In this document: piece after piece, positions 63,207 through 64,000 of the stretch
Position numbering within the stretch: position 1 is the stretch's first letter
Layout: each line of letters begins with the position of its first letter
Source: Opitutia bacterium
GTDB taxonomy: Bacteria; Verrucomicrobiota; Verrucomicrobiia; Opitutales; Opitutaceae
Direction: 5' to 3'
Assembly: GCA_016187945.1 (NCBI GenBank)
Contig: JACPIT010000005.1
Coordinates: 1-64,000 of the forward strand
DNA: 64,000 nt
Notes under the pieces: model-generated
Seen by the model: the letters and a program-made list of their open reading frames with translations, nothing else
Database searches by the model: none
Told to the model about the DNA's origin: nothing
Position numbers and translations under genes: made by a program

Positions 63207-64000
63207 GAAATTTTCCCGCCGCTCCCTCTTCGCGTTCCTCGCCGTCGCGCTCCTGCGCGCGCAACCCGCCGCGCCGCGCCCGATCGACGACGTCGTCGCC
63301 GAAATCCTCACCGGCAATCCCGAACTCGCGTTCTACACCGCCGAAATCGACGCCGCGCGCGCCGGTCTCGTTGCCGCCGGCACGCGCGACAATCCCGTGC
63401 TCTCCGTCGAAACCGGTCGCAAGCGCGTGCGCGACGCCGCGGGCGTCCTCGCCGGCGAAGGCGCCGCGTGGACCGTCTCCGTCGCGCAAACCTTCGAGTG
63501 GCCCGGTCGCCTCGCGCTGCGCAAGGCCGTCGCCAACCGCGACGTCGCGCTGGCCGAACTCGGTCTCGCGCGCTTCCGCGCCGCGCTCGCGCAACGCGCC
63601 CGCACGCTCGCGTTCTCGCTGCACGCCGCGCAGGAGCGCGCGACCGCAACCGCCGAGGTGGCCGCGCGCTACCGGGCGCTGCGCGACCTGTTTCTCGCGC
63701 GCGATCCCGGCGGCATCACGCCGCTGCTCGAGACGCGCGTCCTCGAAGCGCAGGAACTCGCGCTCCAGCGCCGCGCGACCGACGCGCAACTCGCCGTGCG
63801 CGCCGCACTGACCGAGCTGAACCAGTTGCGCGGCCGGCCCGCCGACGCGCCGCTCGCGATCGCTGCCGGCGCGCGGGAGTTTGCGCCCGCGCCCGACGTC
63901 GACGCGCTGCTCGCCGCGGCGCGGGAAAACAATTTCGAGTTCCGCGCCGCCAAACTCGAACTCGAACAGCAAGGCTTCGCCGTCTCGCTCGCGCGCCACG
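63207..64000 (+). CDS. Outer-membrane efflux protein (TolC/CzcC type), truncated by the window edge
   Basis: The first 264 residues of an ORF open to the edge. Signal peptide about 1-20 (MKFSRRSLFAFLAVALLRA), then DDVVAEILTGNPELAFYTAEIDAARAGLVAAGTRDNPVLSVETG, the first helical pair of the outer-membrane factor fold. Repeated Ala/Arg/Glu-rich helices follow, with FEWPGRLALRKAVANRDVALAELGLAR, typical of the CzcC branch. It would form the outer-membrane channel for a tripartite RND exporter whose fusion protein and pump genes should lie beyond the window. Confidence 0.88.

Overview
The window is 64 kb of G+C-rich bacterial chromosome with no rRNA, tRNA, phage or plasmid genes seen. Three large TonB-dependent receptors, an ECF sigma/FecR pair, a LytS/LytR two-component system, a SWIB-domain protein, weak or absent Shine-Dalgarno sites on most genes, and many palindromic intergenic repeats suggest a Gram-negative member of the Verrucomicrobiota, most like Opitutaceae. 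This is inferred from gene content and style, not from a marker gene.

Layout. 0-1.1 kb: a truncated gene end and a secreted Ser/Thr/Pro-rich protein. 1.4-9.4 kb (minus strand): ECF sigma -> FecR anti-sigma -> STN-domain TonB receptor -> a 1002-residue exported protein with five thioredoxin folds. 9.6-13.7 kb (plus): a bacterial Mpv17/PMP22-like membrane protein, a cysteine-synthase-family enzyme and DsbD. 13.8-17.8 kb (minus): an asymmetric heterodimeric ABC exporter. 18-22 kb: an HExxH membrane protein, two EamA transporters and a lipase-like hydrolase. 22.7-26.5 kb: sensor kinase, SWIB protein, GNAT acetyltransferase, RRM RNA-binding protein. 26.9-33.0 kb (plus): TetR regulator and an efflux operon of the YbhGFSR type in which the ATPase is split in two with a 45-residue membrane micro-ORF between the halves. 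33.1-38.0 kb: MgtE, MscS, TerC, two Hsp20 proteins. 38.3-42.1 kb: PatB/MalY-type lyase, a one-gene HTH cassette framed by four copies of a 21-bp palindrome, tRNA-dihydrouridine synthase, MarC. 42.4-51.1 kb (minus): histidine kinase -> LytTR regulator -> two TonB receptors. 51.5-64 kb: a Pro/Ala-rich membrane protein, PH and SRPBCC proteins, a secreted unknown, a sigma factor fused to a periplasmic TonB C-terminal domain with its partner gene, a cytidylate-kinase-like protein, an APC permease, an unknown membrane protein, a TrmH-type RNA methyltransferase, and the start of a metal or drug efflux locus (outer-membrane factor, cut by the window edge).

Themes. (1) Envelope traffic: TonB uptake, ABC export, thiol-redox proteins and their sensors dominate. 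(2) The intergenic space is filled with at least a dozen families of imperfect inverted repeats. Most share a GTAG head and CTAC tail, the hallmark of REP sequences moved by TnpA_REP/RAYT enzymes in other bacteria. They abut or supply stop codons, and two palindromes sit in frame inside genes. (3) The strongest candidates for undescribed biology are the palindrome-framed HTH cassette (39528-40030), the membrane-anchored sigma/TonB fusion (56044-57351), and the five-fold thioredoxin protein with alternating active and inactive folds (1412-4420).
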